A DNA stretch of 50,342 bases from an uncultured Verrucomicrobiales bacterium (GTDB taxonomy: Bacteria > Verrucomicrobiota > Verrucomicrobiia > Verrucomicrobiales > Akkermansiaceae). The stretch lies in the NCBI GenBank assembly GCA_937934595.1, contig CALGZA010000024.1, positions 1 to 50,342 on the forward strand, given 5' to 3'. The notes under the pieces are model-generated. The model was not told where the DNA came from, did not search any database, and saw only the letters and a program-made list of their open reading frames with translations. The position numbers and the translations under genes were made by a program. Positions 28,301 to 37,815 of this stretch are shown here, piece after piece (the stretch's first letter is position 1; the number at the start of each line of letters is the position of its first letter).

Positions 28301-31216
28301 ATGCAAAATTTAACCATGAAAACAAAGCTCCGCTCATCCTTAATCCTAGCATTACTAGCCACTGCTTTTCTCTCAGCCATAACAGCAAGCGCTCAGAACA
28401 AAATCACTAAACCCACCATAGAGCTAGGAGCTCCCTTCACCCACAATGCCATACTACAGCGTGAAATGCCCATACCCGTCTGGGGTTGGAGCCCCCCAGG
28501 AACCAAAGTCACAGTAAAATTTTCAGACCAGAAACAACAAGCCACAGCTAATAAAGACGGCAAGTGGACTCTCTCCCTAAAGCCACTCAAAGCCAGCGCT
28601 GAACCCAGAAAAATGTCCATCACAGACAGTGCAGGTAACACCCGCACACTAGAAAATATCCTCGTCGGAGAAGTCTGGCTCGCATCAGGTCAGTCTAACA
28701 TGCAGTGGAACGTCGCTAAATGCGACGTCGGAAGAGTCCTACTCGCACAGATCAACAAACGCGTCAAAGAAGGAACAGAAACCACACCCATCATCAGAGA
28801 AGCCCTCATCACAAACTACTTCGCACACCTCCACCCCATAGAACACGCTGAAGCAGTATGGAGTGACGCAGGCGGAAAATCCAGCGCCATCGCATTCGCA
28901 TTCGCCTACGAACTCTACAAAGAACTCAATGTCCCCATCGGCATCCTCAACTGCTCATTCAGCCAAACCTCAATCCAAGCATGGACACCTCGCTGCGGAT
29001 TCGAAGGCGCATCAGACGAATACACTAAAGCCATCTACCAAAAAACCCTCCAGTCAGACCCATCTACGCCTGAACATAAAGCAGCATGGAACAAATTCTA
29101 CCAAGACATCGAAGACACCATCCAGCATAATAAAGAACAAGTCAAAAACGGCAAACCCGCAAAAAGCATCCCTAACAATGTCCCAGGTAACCTAGCTAGC
29201 AACCGTGACGCTAGCTGGCTATTCAACGCAAGACTGAACCCAATGATCCCATTCGCCATAAGAGGTGCCATCTGGAACCAAGGATACGCAAACTCAGGCG
29301 AAGGAATCTTCTACTACAACAACCTACACAGCCTCATCCGTGGCTGGCGTAAACTCTGGAACAAACCAGAACTACCTGTCTACTTCCACCAATTCTACTG
29401 CCCAGGACAAAAAAAAGAAGCATACCAACTCCCATCCATCAGTAGAACCGCAGAAATGCGCCTCGGAACCTGGCTAGCTAGAGACATTCCCCACACAGGA
29501 ATGGCAAGCCAGATAGACATCACCGGCTCCATCCATTACCGAAATAAAACACTCCCCGCCCAGCGACTCGCCCTACACGCCCTAAAAAACCAATACAAAA
29601 AAGCAATAACCGCAGATGGCCCAATGTTCAAATCATACGAGGTCAAAGCCAACAAACTCATCGTCACCCTAGACAACGCAGATACAGGCATAGTCATCGC
29701 AGAAACAGGAACGAACAGCCGCACAGGATTAGCCATCCCTACCATCATCCCTAACGGTGAAAAACAAGTAAAACTATTCTACATAGCCGACGAAAACCGC
29801 ATCTGGCACCCCGCTAACTTAAAAATAGACGGAAACAAAGTCATCCTATCATCACCTAACGTCAAATCCCCTCGCGGAGTATCATACGCCACTGCTGGCG
29901 TAGGAAACCAACCTAACATCTACAACAAAGCTCTCCTACCTACCACACCATTCATCTACTTTGACAACAAACTCGTCACCTCCAAAACCTGGCCAACAGA
30001 AACACTCAAAGTCGCCAATCAAATCATCGACCCCAAATCAATCGGTAAAGTATACGAGTACCGTAAAATGCCGTTGCTCAGCACCCAGTTCCGTGAAAAC
30101 GCCGTTCTCCAAGCCAACCAGCCACTTACCATCTGGGGATCCGCAGTCCATGACTGGGGCTACGAGGCAGATGGCAAAGCACTAATCAAATTCAGCTTCG
30201 CCGGTATCAACAAAACCATCCCAGTCACCCCAGGAATGAAAGAGTGGAAAGTCACACTCCCACCCATGAAACCCAGCGCCGATCCTAAAACCCTCAAAGT
30301 CAGCTTCGAAATCGATGGCAAACTCATTCACCAACGTATCTGCAAGAACATCGTCCTAGGTGATGTCTACTTCATCGCTGCTCCTAAAAATCCACTCGGA
30401 TTCAGAAGCAAAACCAAATCAAAAAACATAGTCCGAATGATCGTTAACAAATCAAAACGCTTCAGTAAAAATCACCCCAGCAGATTCACCGTTGCCGTAT
30501 CCAGCACTCCACTCAACAGATTTGCCGCCGTCTGGACAGAAGCCTCTGGTCTCGCAGCTCAAATAGCACACAGCATCGGAAGCAAAACAGGCAACCCAGT
30601 CGGAATCATCTTCATGCAATCCAAACATGCCAAAAACCCCACCACTCTAAAAAGCTGGATCAAAGCTTCAGATCTCCACCTCGCACCCAGCCTCAGCCAA
30701 GACTACAAAAACATCGCCGCATCATTCCCTGGAAATCAATACTACGACCAAAATGCTCACAACTACATCACACTCTGGAAAAAATACTGGGCAGAATATA
30801 TCCCCAAAATGATCGCCACCAAAAGCGTACCAGACTCCGCATCATGGGGAAGCTACCCCATACTCACATCATCAGTCACTACTAAAGCTGCAGAAGTCTA
30901 CAACGTCCTAGTTCACTCATTCACTCCAACAACACTGAAAGGCATCATCTTCCTGCCAGGAGCAAGCATGGTCGAAAAAGACCAAGGTGAACACTTTAGC
31001 TCAGAAATAACCACTCTCATCAACACATGGAAAAAGAAATTCTCTAACACTGACACACCTTTCTACTTCACCATCCCAAATAAAACAATGGCTCCAAAAA
31101 TAACAGCCCCATCTAAAATCACAGGCAAACACGCCCACACAGTAATGTCAGACTGGAACAACACACTAGACCTACAAAAACTAATAGAAATCATCTCGAA
31201 AGACGCGCTCAAATAA
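28301..31216 (+). CDS. Secreted double-domain SASA protein with a degenerate second half
   Basis: This protein has 971 residues; the ATG at 28316 is an equally good start. After a signal peptide (about 1-31) the first half repeats the sialate acetylesterase layout: FTHNAILQREMPIPVWGW, then GEVWLASGQSNMQWN (Ser132). The later blocks are altered. YYQGE of the copy at 20409 is WNQGYANSGEG here, and the catalytic DIHP-type segment reads GSIHYRNKT, losing the Asp. From about 595 a second copy begins (FRENAVLQANQPLTIWGSA), but its GQSN position is GDVYFIAAPKNPLG, so the serine is lost. The second half is probably non-catalytic and may bind glycan. It is followed by the isomerase at 31275. Confidence 0.82.
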   Translation: MQNLTMKTKLRSSLILALLATAFLSAITASAQNKITKPTIELGAPFTHNAILQREMPIPVWGWSPPGTKVTVKFSDQKQQATANKDGKWTLSLKPLKASAEPRKMSITDSAGNTRTLENILVGEVWLASGQSNMQWNVAKCDVGRVLLAQINKRVKEGTETTPIIREALITNYFAHLHPIEHAEAVWSDAGGKSSAIAFAFAYELYKELNVPIGILNCSFSQTSIQAWTPRCGFEGASDEYTKAIYQKTLQSDPSTPEHKAAWNKFYQDIEDTIQHNKEQVKNGKPAKSIPNNVPGNLASNRDASWLFNARLNPMIPFAIRGAIWNQGYANSGEGIFYYNNLHSLIRGWRKLWNKPELPVYFHQFYCPGQKKEAYQLPSISRTAEMRLGTWLARDIPHTGMASQIDITGSIHYRNKTLPAQRLALHALKNQYKKAITADGPMFKSYEVKANKLIVTLDNADTGIVIAETGTNSRTGLAIPTIIPNGEKQVKLFYIADENRIWHPANLKIDGNKVILSSPNVKSPRGVSYATAGVGNQPNIYNKALLPTTPFIYFDNKLVTSKTWPTETLKVANQIIDPKSIGKVYEYRKMPLLSTQFRENAVLQANQPLTIWGSAVHDWGYEADGKALIKFSFAGINKTIPVTPGMKEWKVTLPPMKPSADPKTLKVSFEIDGKLIHQRICKNIVLGDVYFIAAPKNPLGFRSKTKSKNIVRMIVNKSKRFSKNHPSRFTVAVSSTPLNRFAAVWTEASGLAAQIAHSIGSKTGNPVGIIFMQSKHAKNPTTLKSWIKASDLHLAPSLSQDYKNIAASFPGNQYYDQNAHNYITLWKKYWAEYIPKMIATKSVPDSASWGSYPILTSSVTTKAAEVYNVLVHSFTPTTLKGIIFLPGASMVEKDQGEHFSSEITTLINTWKKKFSNTDTPFYFTIPNKTMAPKITAPSKITGKHAHTVMSDWNNTLDLQKLIEIISKDALK

Positions 31217-31274
31217 ACCAGTATACATTAAATAGAAATCAATTTCAAAACATAACAAATTCAAATATTAACCA

Positions 31275-32207
31275 ATGAAGCTTAATCTCAAATCCACCAT
31301 CACAGCCATCACAATAGGCTCACTCATCACAGCTACCTCAGCTAACGCACAAACTATCCCAACCATACAAAACAACAACACCCAATCTAAACAAACCGAA
31401 AAAAGCTACTCCATCGGTCTATCCATGTACTCCCTCCGCCAGCTGTTCAAGGACGGGAGCCTCACGGCTCTAGACTACCCAGCATTCGCAAAAAAAACAT
31501 TCGGCATCACTCAAATCGATGTCTGGGACGGAGGATTCCCAAAAGGAAAACAAAATGACATCGCATACTACAAAGAACTAAAAAAACGATCCGATCAAGC
31601 AGGCACTAACATTTTCCTTGTCATGACTGGTGCCGTAGAAGCCAGAGGAAAAACCACAGAAGAAAGAAAAAAAGCAGGCATGCAATACGCATCAGCCGTA
31701 GACTACGCTGAAATCCTCGGCTCAGACTTCGTCCGCGTCTTCCTCAACGCTCCTAAAGGTGATCGTGATACAGCCATCAACCAATCCATCGATGCCCTAA
31801 CACCCCTCGCCGACTACGCAAAAAACAAAAATATCACCATCGTCATCGAACCAGGTTCATCACCATGGGCTAGAAAAGGACCATTCCTCGCCGACCTCGC
31901 AAAAAAAATCAACCACCCAGCACTCAAGCTCATGCCAGACTTCGGTAAAATGCGCTATGATGACCCATACGGTGGAACCATCGCCATGATGCCTCACAGC
32001 GTCTCAGTCTCAGCAAAAAGCTATGACTTCGATGAACAAGGAAACGAAAAACACCTAGACTACTCACGCCTCCTTAAAAGCGTCAACGATGCCAAATACA
32101 CTGGCATCATCGCCATCGAATACGAAGGACACAAACTAGGACCAGTAGAAGGAGTAAAAGCTACCCAAAAACTACTCCAGCGCTACCAAAAGAAATCTAA
32201 ACAATAA
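31275..32207 (+). CDS. Exported sugar phosphate isomerase/epimerase-like TIM barrel
   Basis: This 310-residue protein has a signal peptide (ATSANAQ, about 1-26) and an AP-endonuclease-2/xylose-isomerase-like TIM barrel. GLSMYSLRQLFKDG begins strand one, QIDVWDGGFP follows, then metal-ligand candidates in TIVIEPGSSPW (Glu) and LMPDFGKMR (Asp) and the C-terminal IAIEYEGHKLGP (Glu). Exported members of this family are common in verrucomicrobia and planctomycetes and are thought to act on sugars or inositol-like compounds; the substrate is unknown. It lies 58 bases after the double esterase, so it may belong to the same polysaccharide-handling transcript. No Shine-Dalgarno sequence. Confidence 0.85.
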   Translation: MKLNLKSTITAITIGSLITATSANAQTIPTIQNNNTQSKQTEKSYSIGLSMYSLRQLFKDGSLTALDYPAFAKKTFGITQIDVWDGGFPKGKQNDIAYYKELKKRSDQAGTNIFLVMTGAVEARGKTTEERKKAGMQYASAVDYAEILGSDFVRVFLNAPKGDRDTAINQSIDALTPLADYAKNKNITIVIEPGSSPWARKGPFLADLAKKINHPALKLMPDFGKMRYDDPYGGTIAMMPHSVSVSAKSYDFDEQGNEKHLDYSRLLKSVNDAKYTGIIAIEYEGHKLGPVEGVKATQKLLQRYQKKSKQ

Positions 32208-32311
32208 AACCATCAACCCTCTCACCACTCAAAAAAATCAATACCCTAACTAACAACCTATCACCACCCTCCCAAACCATTCATAATACTAAGTACAGAC
32301 TCAACACCTCT

Positions 32312-32992
32312 CTACTTCTTATCCTTCACACTTGACCGGAAGTCAGAAAACGCCTTGATCCTCGGCGCCCTGCGGTTCCCATTATTCATCACAAATACCA
32401 AAGTGCGGCATCTTGGATCATGCCGCCAATTACTCTCTGTTAGCGGATGCACACGCTCATCACCCGCCACCTTAAAATAAAGCTCAACTACAAAATTCCC
32501 TTTCCCTCTCCTCGGCTCCTTAACCATTGCAGATTTCTTCGCAGGCAAGCGCAGCTTTCGCTCTCCCACATTCCCCACCACTGGCTTCTGAGTTAAGTTA
32601 AACCACATCATTTCACCTCTTCCTAACTTATCTTTGCCAGCATTCACCACCTTCATCTTCATAGGTAAAACACTATTTGCCTTATCGTGAGATAATAATA
32701 AATAGAAATCTTTTACACCACCAGGAATCGTAACCACAGGACTACCCTTAGGAAGTAATTTAGGATCGGATACAGGCGCTTTCACTAACCAAATTTTAGC
32801 ACCCTTTCCCTTAAGTTTATAAACCGCAGAAAAATTCATTCTGGGAAACTTAGCTTTCACACTATTCTCACCATCATAGACATAATATTCACTCATCTTC
32901 TGCTTAAATCCATTCAAAAACAACGTCCTAAACGTTCTCTCGTTCGCTTTTAAATGTCCAGATAACATCAGTAATAGTAATATGTATTTCAT
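32312..32992 (-). CDS. Secreted unknown protein downstream of Verru_Chthon A-like gene
   Basis: I start this ~226-residue protein at the ATG giving MKYILLLLMLSGHLKANE, a clean signal peptide. The frame extends eight codons upstream. It contains no motif I recognise and is mostly beta with basic surface (GERKLRLPAKKSAMVKE). The segment HPLTESNWRHDPRCRTLVFV is distinctive. It lies 45 bases after the 1194-residue pilin-like protein on the same strand and is probably co-transcribed with it, so it may share that export or assembly route. This is inference from position only. Confidence 0.65.
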   Translation of the reverse strand: MKYILLLLMLSGHLKANERTFRTLFLNGFKQKMSEYYVYDGENSVKAKFPRMNFSAVYKLKGKGAKIWLVKAPVSDPKLLPKGSPVVTIPGGVKDFYLLLSHDKANSVLPMKMKVVNAGKDKLGRGEMMWFNLTQKPVVGNVGERKLRLPAKKSAMVKEPRRGKGNFVVELYFKVAGDERVHPLTESNWRHDPRCRTLVFVMNNGNRRAPRIKAFSDFRSSVKDKK

Positions 32993-33036
32993 AGGTGTAA
33001 ATTGAGTTTTAACCATAATACTAAGATCGAATCAAA

Positions 33037-36000
33037 TTAAATCTCATCTGCATTTAGCCACTTAAAGTTCACTATCTTAAAACGTCGTCCATATAAAACA
33101 TTCGCCTGCTCCGTAGGAACTCCTGTTATATCAGCCTCATCCTTCGTATTCACATATTCCCTGCTTCGCTTAACAACAGCCTCACACCATGCTCTAGCCA
33201 AAACCTTCCCACCTGCCCCGCGTGAATCCCCATATGCTCTTATAGTAAAAGTATCATCTCGGGCTGATAAGATCGGCGCTAAAGGTCTTAAAATATCCGC
33301 CTGCCTCGTCCAGCCAGGTAACCCATAAGTATTATGCCCCTCAGCTGCTTTTGGGAACAGATAGCCAGAATCAGGGTGATCTATCGTCGCTGTAGGATCA
33401 TCGGGCTTATTTGGATCCGGTAATGATGGCTTCCCTTCCGAGGCAACGGATAAATCCTGCATGACCTTAAACGGATTATTACTGCTCTCTGCTGTTAACT
33501 CATTCAAGGCTACCTGAATAGCTCCCCCTATCGCAAGGTCTTCATCATCGCTTAACTGACGATTCACAAACTCAGATAATGACAAAAATGGCCCCCTTAA
33601 CCTAACTTGTTTCACTATCTTCTCAGCTAGAGAATCTAACATCCCATCAGTAAACACACGGTAACCCGTAAACTCCGTACTATCCGCAAACTCACCAACT
33701 ATTTCAGGAGCTGATCCAGCAGACCTATCTCCTGCAACACTCGTGCGGCTATATGCATAATCTTCCTCACCAGATAAGCTAACAGAACCATCTCGCATCA
33801 TGTGTGGAACCTTCTTATTTCGTGCATGACCCAGTAAAGCCCTCCATGCCTTCACTGAAGTAGAATTCACATTGAACATACCCTCTACCTCTAGTCTTGA
33901 TGCAATCGTGCGCCAGGACTCAGCTGGCTCTACCTCCTTATCATACAACTTGTCAGCATCTTGCTGGCTAGATACCTGATCAACTCCTATTGGAAAATAA
34001 GCGCGGTTCGTTAACGAGTGTTCACCCAATAAAAATTTCTTATAGTTATCAGCTAATGTCAGCCCCCCCGTTCCTCCAAATCCTTCCGGACGAGGTGCAA
34101 TAGACGAAAAGAACCAGTCATCAAATAATACCTGATTCGCACAGTAAGAATCATCTTGCTGCTCATTCGTTTGCTTATCCCGGTGGACATTATCTTCACG
34201 CACTATTCCATCATTAGGTAAGATAGGTGACGCATCAGAATTACCCACTATGTTTGCAGCATATGGAGGCATAGGGTTCATACCCCTTATCTGCATCTGA
34301 CTAAGTTCAGCCAGAGAGGCTAAAGGTCGCGTTGGTAACTCCGCAGCTACCATCCGGGAAACACCATCTGCCTTCGTCATACCTGTTACTATATAGCCTC
34401 TATTGGAACTGGACTCAGGTAAATCACCTCCAGCAGAATGCGATATAATACTAAAATCCCAAGGACAGTTCAACAGATTATTATTAGCAGGATAATAATC
34501 ATAAAATTGCCTGTTTGAATTGTGACTAGATGCAAAAAAATCTGTTACCGGGTTTGCTTGTACGACGCCTTTCGTAGAGACAGCTTTATAATTGGCTATA
34601 CGTGTACCCATTATCATCGATAAAAAAGGCTTTGGCTCGTCATGAAACTCCTCAAGTGTTCCTCCCCTCAAATTCAACAAAGGAGGATACAGCTTATCTG
34701 CATCACTCTGAAGGTAATGAACTTCGAACCAACTATGAGATCTCCCTCCTTTGAAACCTGCTCCCAAGAACCACTGATAGGTTGTCCCACAGATAAAACC
34801 ATCTTTAGGATCACGAGTTGAAGACAAGCAAGGCACATCAAACTTAGCATCTATATCCACTCTAACAGAACCATCTAACTCCGTTGCCGCTTTATCGTCT
34901 AATGATTTAAGCTTTCGATCTAGAGTATAATAACCTCCTCCTCCAAGTCTAACTCCTGGAGCTAAATTAAAATTATATCCCCTAATATCCTCAGTTATAT
35001 TTTGTAAAGTACCCTCAGGCGGACTGAATATACGCGTCTCACCAGGCTCAAGAGTAATAGGGCCAGCTATAGCAAGCCTGAGTTGGTGCAGACCATCTAC
35101 ACCTAATGATTTACCAGTATAATTAGATGCTACATGCTGACCTTGAACAGACCAGTATTCCTCAGCAAGTCCCGAAGGAGATCCTACTCCGCTAAAACGG
35201 TGGTTTAGAGCCAGTGGTAATGTAAATGCAGGCATTGCTTCATATCTAGCATTAAGCACAATTTTCGTATTATATGGATTCCAAAGCGTAACACATGGCG
35301 TATACATTACAGCAGGCTTGTATTTACCTGAGGCTCCCTTGAGCGAATAGTGTGAAACTACTACCTGCATCCTTGCCATCTGCGGCACAATTCTGAGATC
35401 GTGAAATGCAGGAAAGGCCCTAGCTGCTGACTGATCGTCATACACACTCTGACAATTCATCTCAGGCATACGACTTCCACTAGCTGACATCTTTTTATAA
35501 ACAGTTGCATAATTCTTAATCCTCAGCCAACTAGCTATCGGCCCCCTCTTGGTCCAAAACTCTCTGGACCCATTCCTGTAATCAGCCCAATGATACAACA
35601 TCGTCTTCTCAAGGTTGTAATCCGCATTTTCAACCGGTCGATTAAACTTCAAATGCTCAGTCGGGTTCAATTTATAAAACTCCAATCCATCCTCAGGCTG
35701 CTCATCCCACTTCTCAGTCAGTAACGACATATCCTTTCGCCAGCCACCAGTCGCAACATTTGTCAATAACCCAACAGAACTCGATGATAAATCATGAAAA
35801 CTCTGACTCGGCAATATTGGTATATCTTCTATATCTTTCACTACAATATCGGCACTATTCCTGCTTATCGACTTTTCACCCTTCAAGGGAGCATCCAGAA
35901 TCCTATCTAAAATATAAGGCTCAGGGTCTGCTACAGAATGCGAGCGGTTCAGGTCAGCCCACTCAGCAGCTGTAAATGATTCACTATATATAGGCTTTGG

Positions 36001-36621
36001 TATCCTTGCCTTCTGGTTCTCGCCAGATACCCACCAAGCTATCGCACCATTACCTTCTATAATCTCGGGAACAACATGCACCTCCCTACCACTATCTTTG
36101 CCAAGGGTCCCCACACTCAGCAAAGGAACTCTATCTCCACCATGACTCGTACTAACTAAATCTTTAGCTTTTGATAATAAGGCCGTTTCTTTATCACCAG
36201 AAACAAGCCATGAAACAAAACGGCTTTCATCGCCTTCTAATTTCTTAGACGCATACTCAGGAGCTTTAGGCCTTCCCCGCAGATTTCCACTCTGCTCTTG
36301 ATTCGTCCCTTCCCAGCTTTTCCAAACACCTAGCAAAGGAGGATTAGACTCATCTATTATGTCAGCTGGCGCAGTTACTCTCATGTCATTTCCGGCATAG
36401 CGTTGAAGCTTCCCTATCGCCATCATCAAAGCCATCCTCGCATTACTTTGAGCCTCTAATAACACAGCTTCCTGATCCACACTTCTATTTGTAGTGCTTG
36501 ACAGCGTCATCATCGCAAATGCTAAAATTAACAATAACGAGGTAATCATAATAGATGATACCAAGGCAAAACCCCGTGACGTTTGCTTAGCCATTTTTTC
36601 TGTTAGATGTGATAATTTCAT
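33037..36621 (-). CDS. Verru_Chthon cassette protein A-like, prepilin-type leader
   Basis: This 1194-residue protein has a type IV prepilin-like leader and helix: basic KQTSRGFALVSSIMITSLL (about 13-31) and then hydrophobic to residue 45. The Glu at +5 of true pilins is absent (GFALV). The rest is a long extracellular beta-rich region with recurrent Pro/Gly-rich blocks and a C-terminal RAYGDSRGAGGKVLARAWCE segment. Large proteins of this type are described as cassette A of the Verru_Chthon system, which has shorter pilin-like partners B, C and D; none of those is visible here. The nearest neighbour is the secreted unknown at 32312. The function of the system is unknown; a surface filament or secretion role is inferred. 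Composition is less skewed than neighbours. Confidence 0.75.
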   Translation of the reverse strand: MKLSHLTEKMAKQTSRGFALVSSIMITSLLLILAFAMMTLSSTTNRSVDQEAVLLEAQSNARMALMMAIGKLQRYAGNDMRVTAPADIIDESNPPLLGVWKSWEGTNQEQSGNLRGRPKAPEYASKKLEGDESRFVSWLVSGDKETALLSKAKDLVSTSHGGDRVPLLSVGTLGKDSGREVHVVPEIIEGNGAIAWWVSGENQKARIPKPIYSESFTAAEWADLNRSHSVADPEPYILDRILDAPLKGEKSISRNSADIVVKDIEDIPILPSQSFHDLSSSSVGLLTNVATGGWRKDMSLLTEKWDEQPEDGLEFYKLNPTEHLKFNRPVENADYNLEKTMLYHWADYRNGSREFWTKRGPIASWLRIKNYATVYKKMSASGSRMPEMNCQSVYDDQSAARAFPAFHDLRIVPQMARMQVVVSHYSLKGASGKYKPAVMYTPCVTLWNPYNTKIVLNARYEAMPAFTLPLALNHRFSGVGSPSGLAEEYWSVQGQHVASNYTGKSLGVDGLHQLRLAIAGPITLEPGETRIFSPPEGTLQNITEDIRGYNFNLAPGVRLGGGGYYTLDRKLKSLDDKAATELDGSVRVDIDAKFDVPCLSSTRDPKDGFICGTTYQWFLGAGFKGGRSHSWFEVHYLQSDADKLYPPLLNLRGGTLEEFHDEPKPFLSMIMGTRIANYKAVSTKGVVQANPVTDFFASSHNSNRQFYDYYPANNNLLNCPWDFSIISHSAGGDLPESSSNRGYIVTGMTKADGVSRMVAAELPTRPLASLAELSQMQIRGMNPMPPYAANIVGNSDASPILPNDGIVREDNVHRDKQTNEQQDDSYCANQVLFDDWFFSSIAPRPEGFGGTGGLTLADNYKKFLLGEHSLTNRAYFPIGVDQVSSQQDADKLYDKEVEPAESWRTIASRLEVEGMFNVNSTSVKAWRALLGHARNKKVPHMMRDGSVSLSGEEDYAYSRTSVAGDRSAGSAPEIVGEFADSTEFTGYRVFTDGMLDSLAEKIVKQVRLRGPFLSLSEFVNRQLSDDEDLAIGGAIQVALNELTAESSNNPFKVMQDLSVASEGKPSLPDPNKPDDPTATIDHPDSGYLFPKAAEGHNTYGLPGWTRQADILRPLAPILSARDDTFTIRAYGDSRGAGGKVLARAWCEAVVKRSREYVNTKDEADITGVPTEQANVLYGRRFKIVNFKWLNADEI

Positions 36622-36959
36622 AATAAATTTTTATGTTTTTGCAAAATAATTACTTCTACTCCCCTCAAAGAAGTAATTACAATGTAACACACAGAGAATT
36701 CCTATCAACCTTTTTCTTACTACAAAAAAATGTCTCAAAATTAAAACCTCCACCAAGTATTCATTAAATCACACAAGGAATGGCATACACCATTCTCCCA
36801 CCAAGAAAAACTATAAATTGACGACCTACTACAAATCATATAAAAAAATAAAACATTATACCAATATCTTCACTAAATCCATTAAGTCGCTAACATTTAA
36901 ATCACACACCAACGCACTTAATGACAGAGACTAAGCAAACACAACGTATCTCTATCAAA
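36622..36959. other. Divergent AT-rich intergenic region
   Basis: This 338-base, very AT-rich stretch separates the Verru_Chthon A-like gene (minus) and the YdjY gene (plus). I see no ORF of note, no RNA and no obvious inverted repeat. It should contain promoters for both. Confidence 0.4.
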
Positions 36960-37769
36960 ATGAAATTATACCTTAAGACTATCATAGCAGGAATAACACT
37001 CCTCTCATCCAGCATCGCCTTTTCTCAAGATGAGCAAAAAAAAACAGAAGAACCTAATCCTGCAAAATTAAAAATCAATGCCACCAAAAAAAAGGTCACC
37101 ATGCCAGGCATTACAATACACCGTGATACTAAAGAGATACACATCGAGGCTGAAATTTGCCTCCAAGCTGGCATTCTAGAATACGTAGTTTGCAAGCCAG
37201 ACACATTCGAACACGAATCCATCTTTACCACCAAGGCCAAACCAGAACTAATCCATGCTTCAATGCTCCTTATTGGCATGCAAACTACCCCACTACTATC
37301 AGGAATCAGTGAACTCTGGGCCGAAAAAGCAATCAAACAAAAACTCTCAAGAGTCAAAATAGAAGTGGAATGGTTAGAAAATAATAAGAAAAAAAGAATC
37401 AACTTAAACGCACTCATAAAACAGAGAATAAACCACCAAGAAAACTTTGGAGCTCCACAACAAAAAAAGAAAAAGATTCAAAATGACCCTCCCATCAAAG
37501 ACGCCTGGATATTTGCTGGTTCTTTCCTCCATAAAAATAAACAAACAGGTAAAACATTCTACGCCGCTAACAGCAGTGGTATCATCGTCGGCATCTGGCC
37601 AGATAACTCTACTGTCATCCAATACGGAATAATTAGCCGTGACCCACACAAAGGAAAAGATGATGGATACGAAATTAACGAAAAAAATATACCAAAAAAT
37701 ACCACCAAAGTTAAACTCGTAATCTCACTTCTCGATACCCCGAACATTCCAGAGAACAGAAAAAAATAA
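36960..37769 (+). CDS. Secreted YdjY-domain protein
   Basis: This protein of about 269 residues starts at the ATG in MKLYLKTIIAGITLL (signal peptide); the frame opens 13 codons earlier at 36921, which I think is not the true start. The YdjY hallmark is CLQAGILEYVVCKPDTFEHES, with two cysteines and His/Glu, followed by HASMLLIGMQTTP. The domain is found in exported proteins of unknown function across verrucomicrobia and planctomycetes. A long Lys-rich region follows (KKRINLNALIKQRINHQE). It lies 46 bases upstream of the large DUF6288-like lipoprotein on the same strand. Confidence 0.78.
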   Translation: MKLYLKTIIAGITLLSSSIAFSQDEQKKTEEPNPAKLKINATKKKVTMPGITIHRDTKEIHIEAEICLQAGILEYVVCKPDTFEHESIFTTKAKPELIHASMLLIGMQTTPLLSGISELWAEKAIKQKLSRVKIEVEWLENNKKKRINLNALIKQRINHQENFGAPQQKKKKIQNDPPIKDAWIFAGSFLHKNKQTGKTFYAANSSGIIVGIWPDNSTVIQYGIISRDPHKGKDDGYEINEKNIPKNTTKVKLVISLLDTPNIPENRKK

Positions 37770-37815
37770 CCCCTAATTTATCACTTACCAAACAGCATCA
37801 TACCCAGTAATCACC

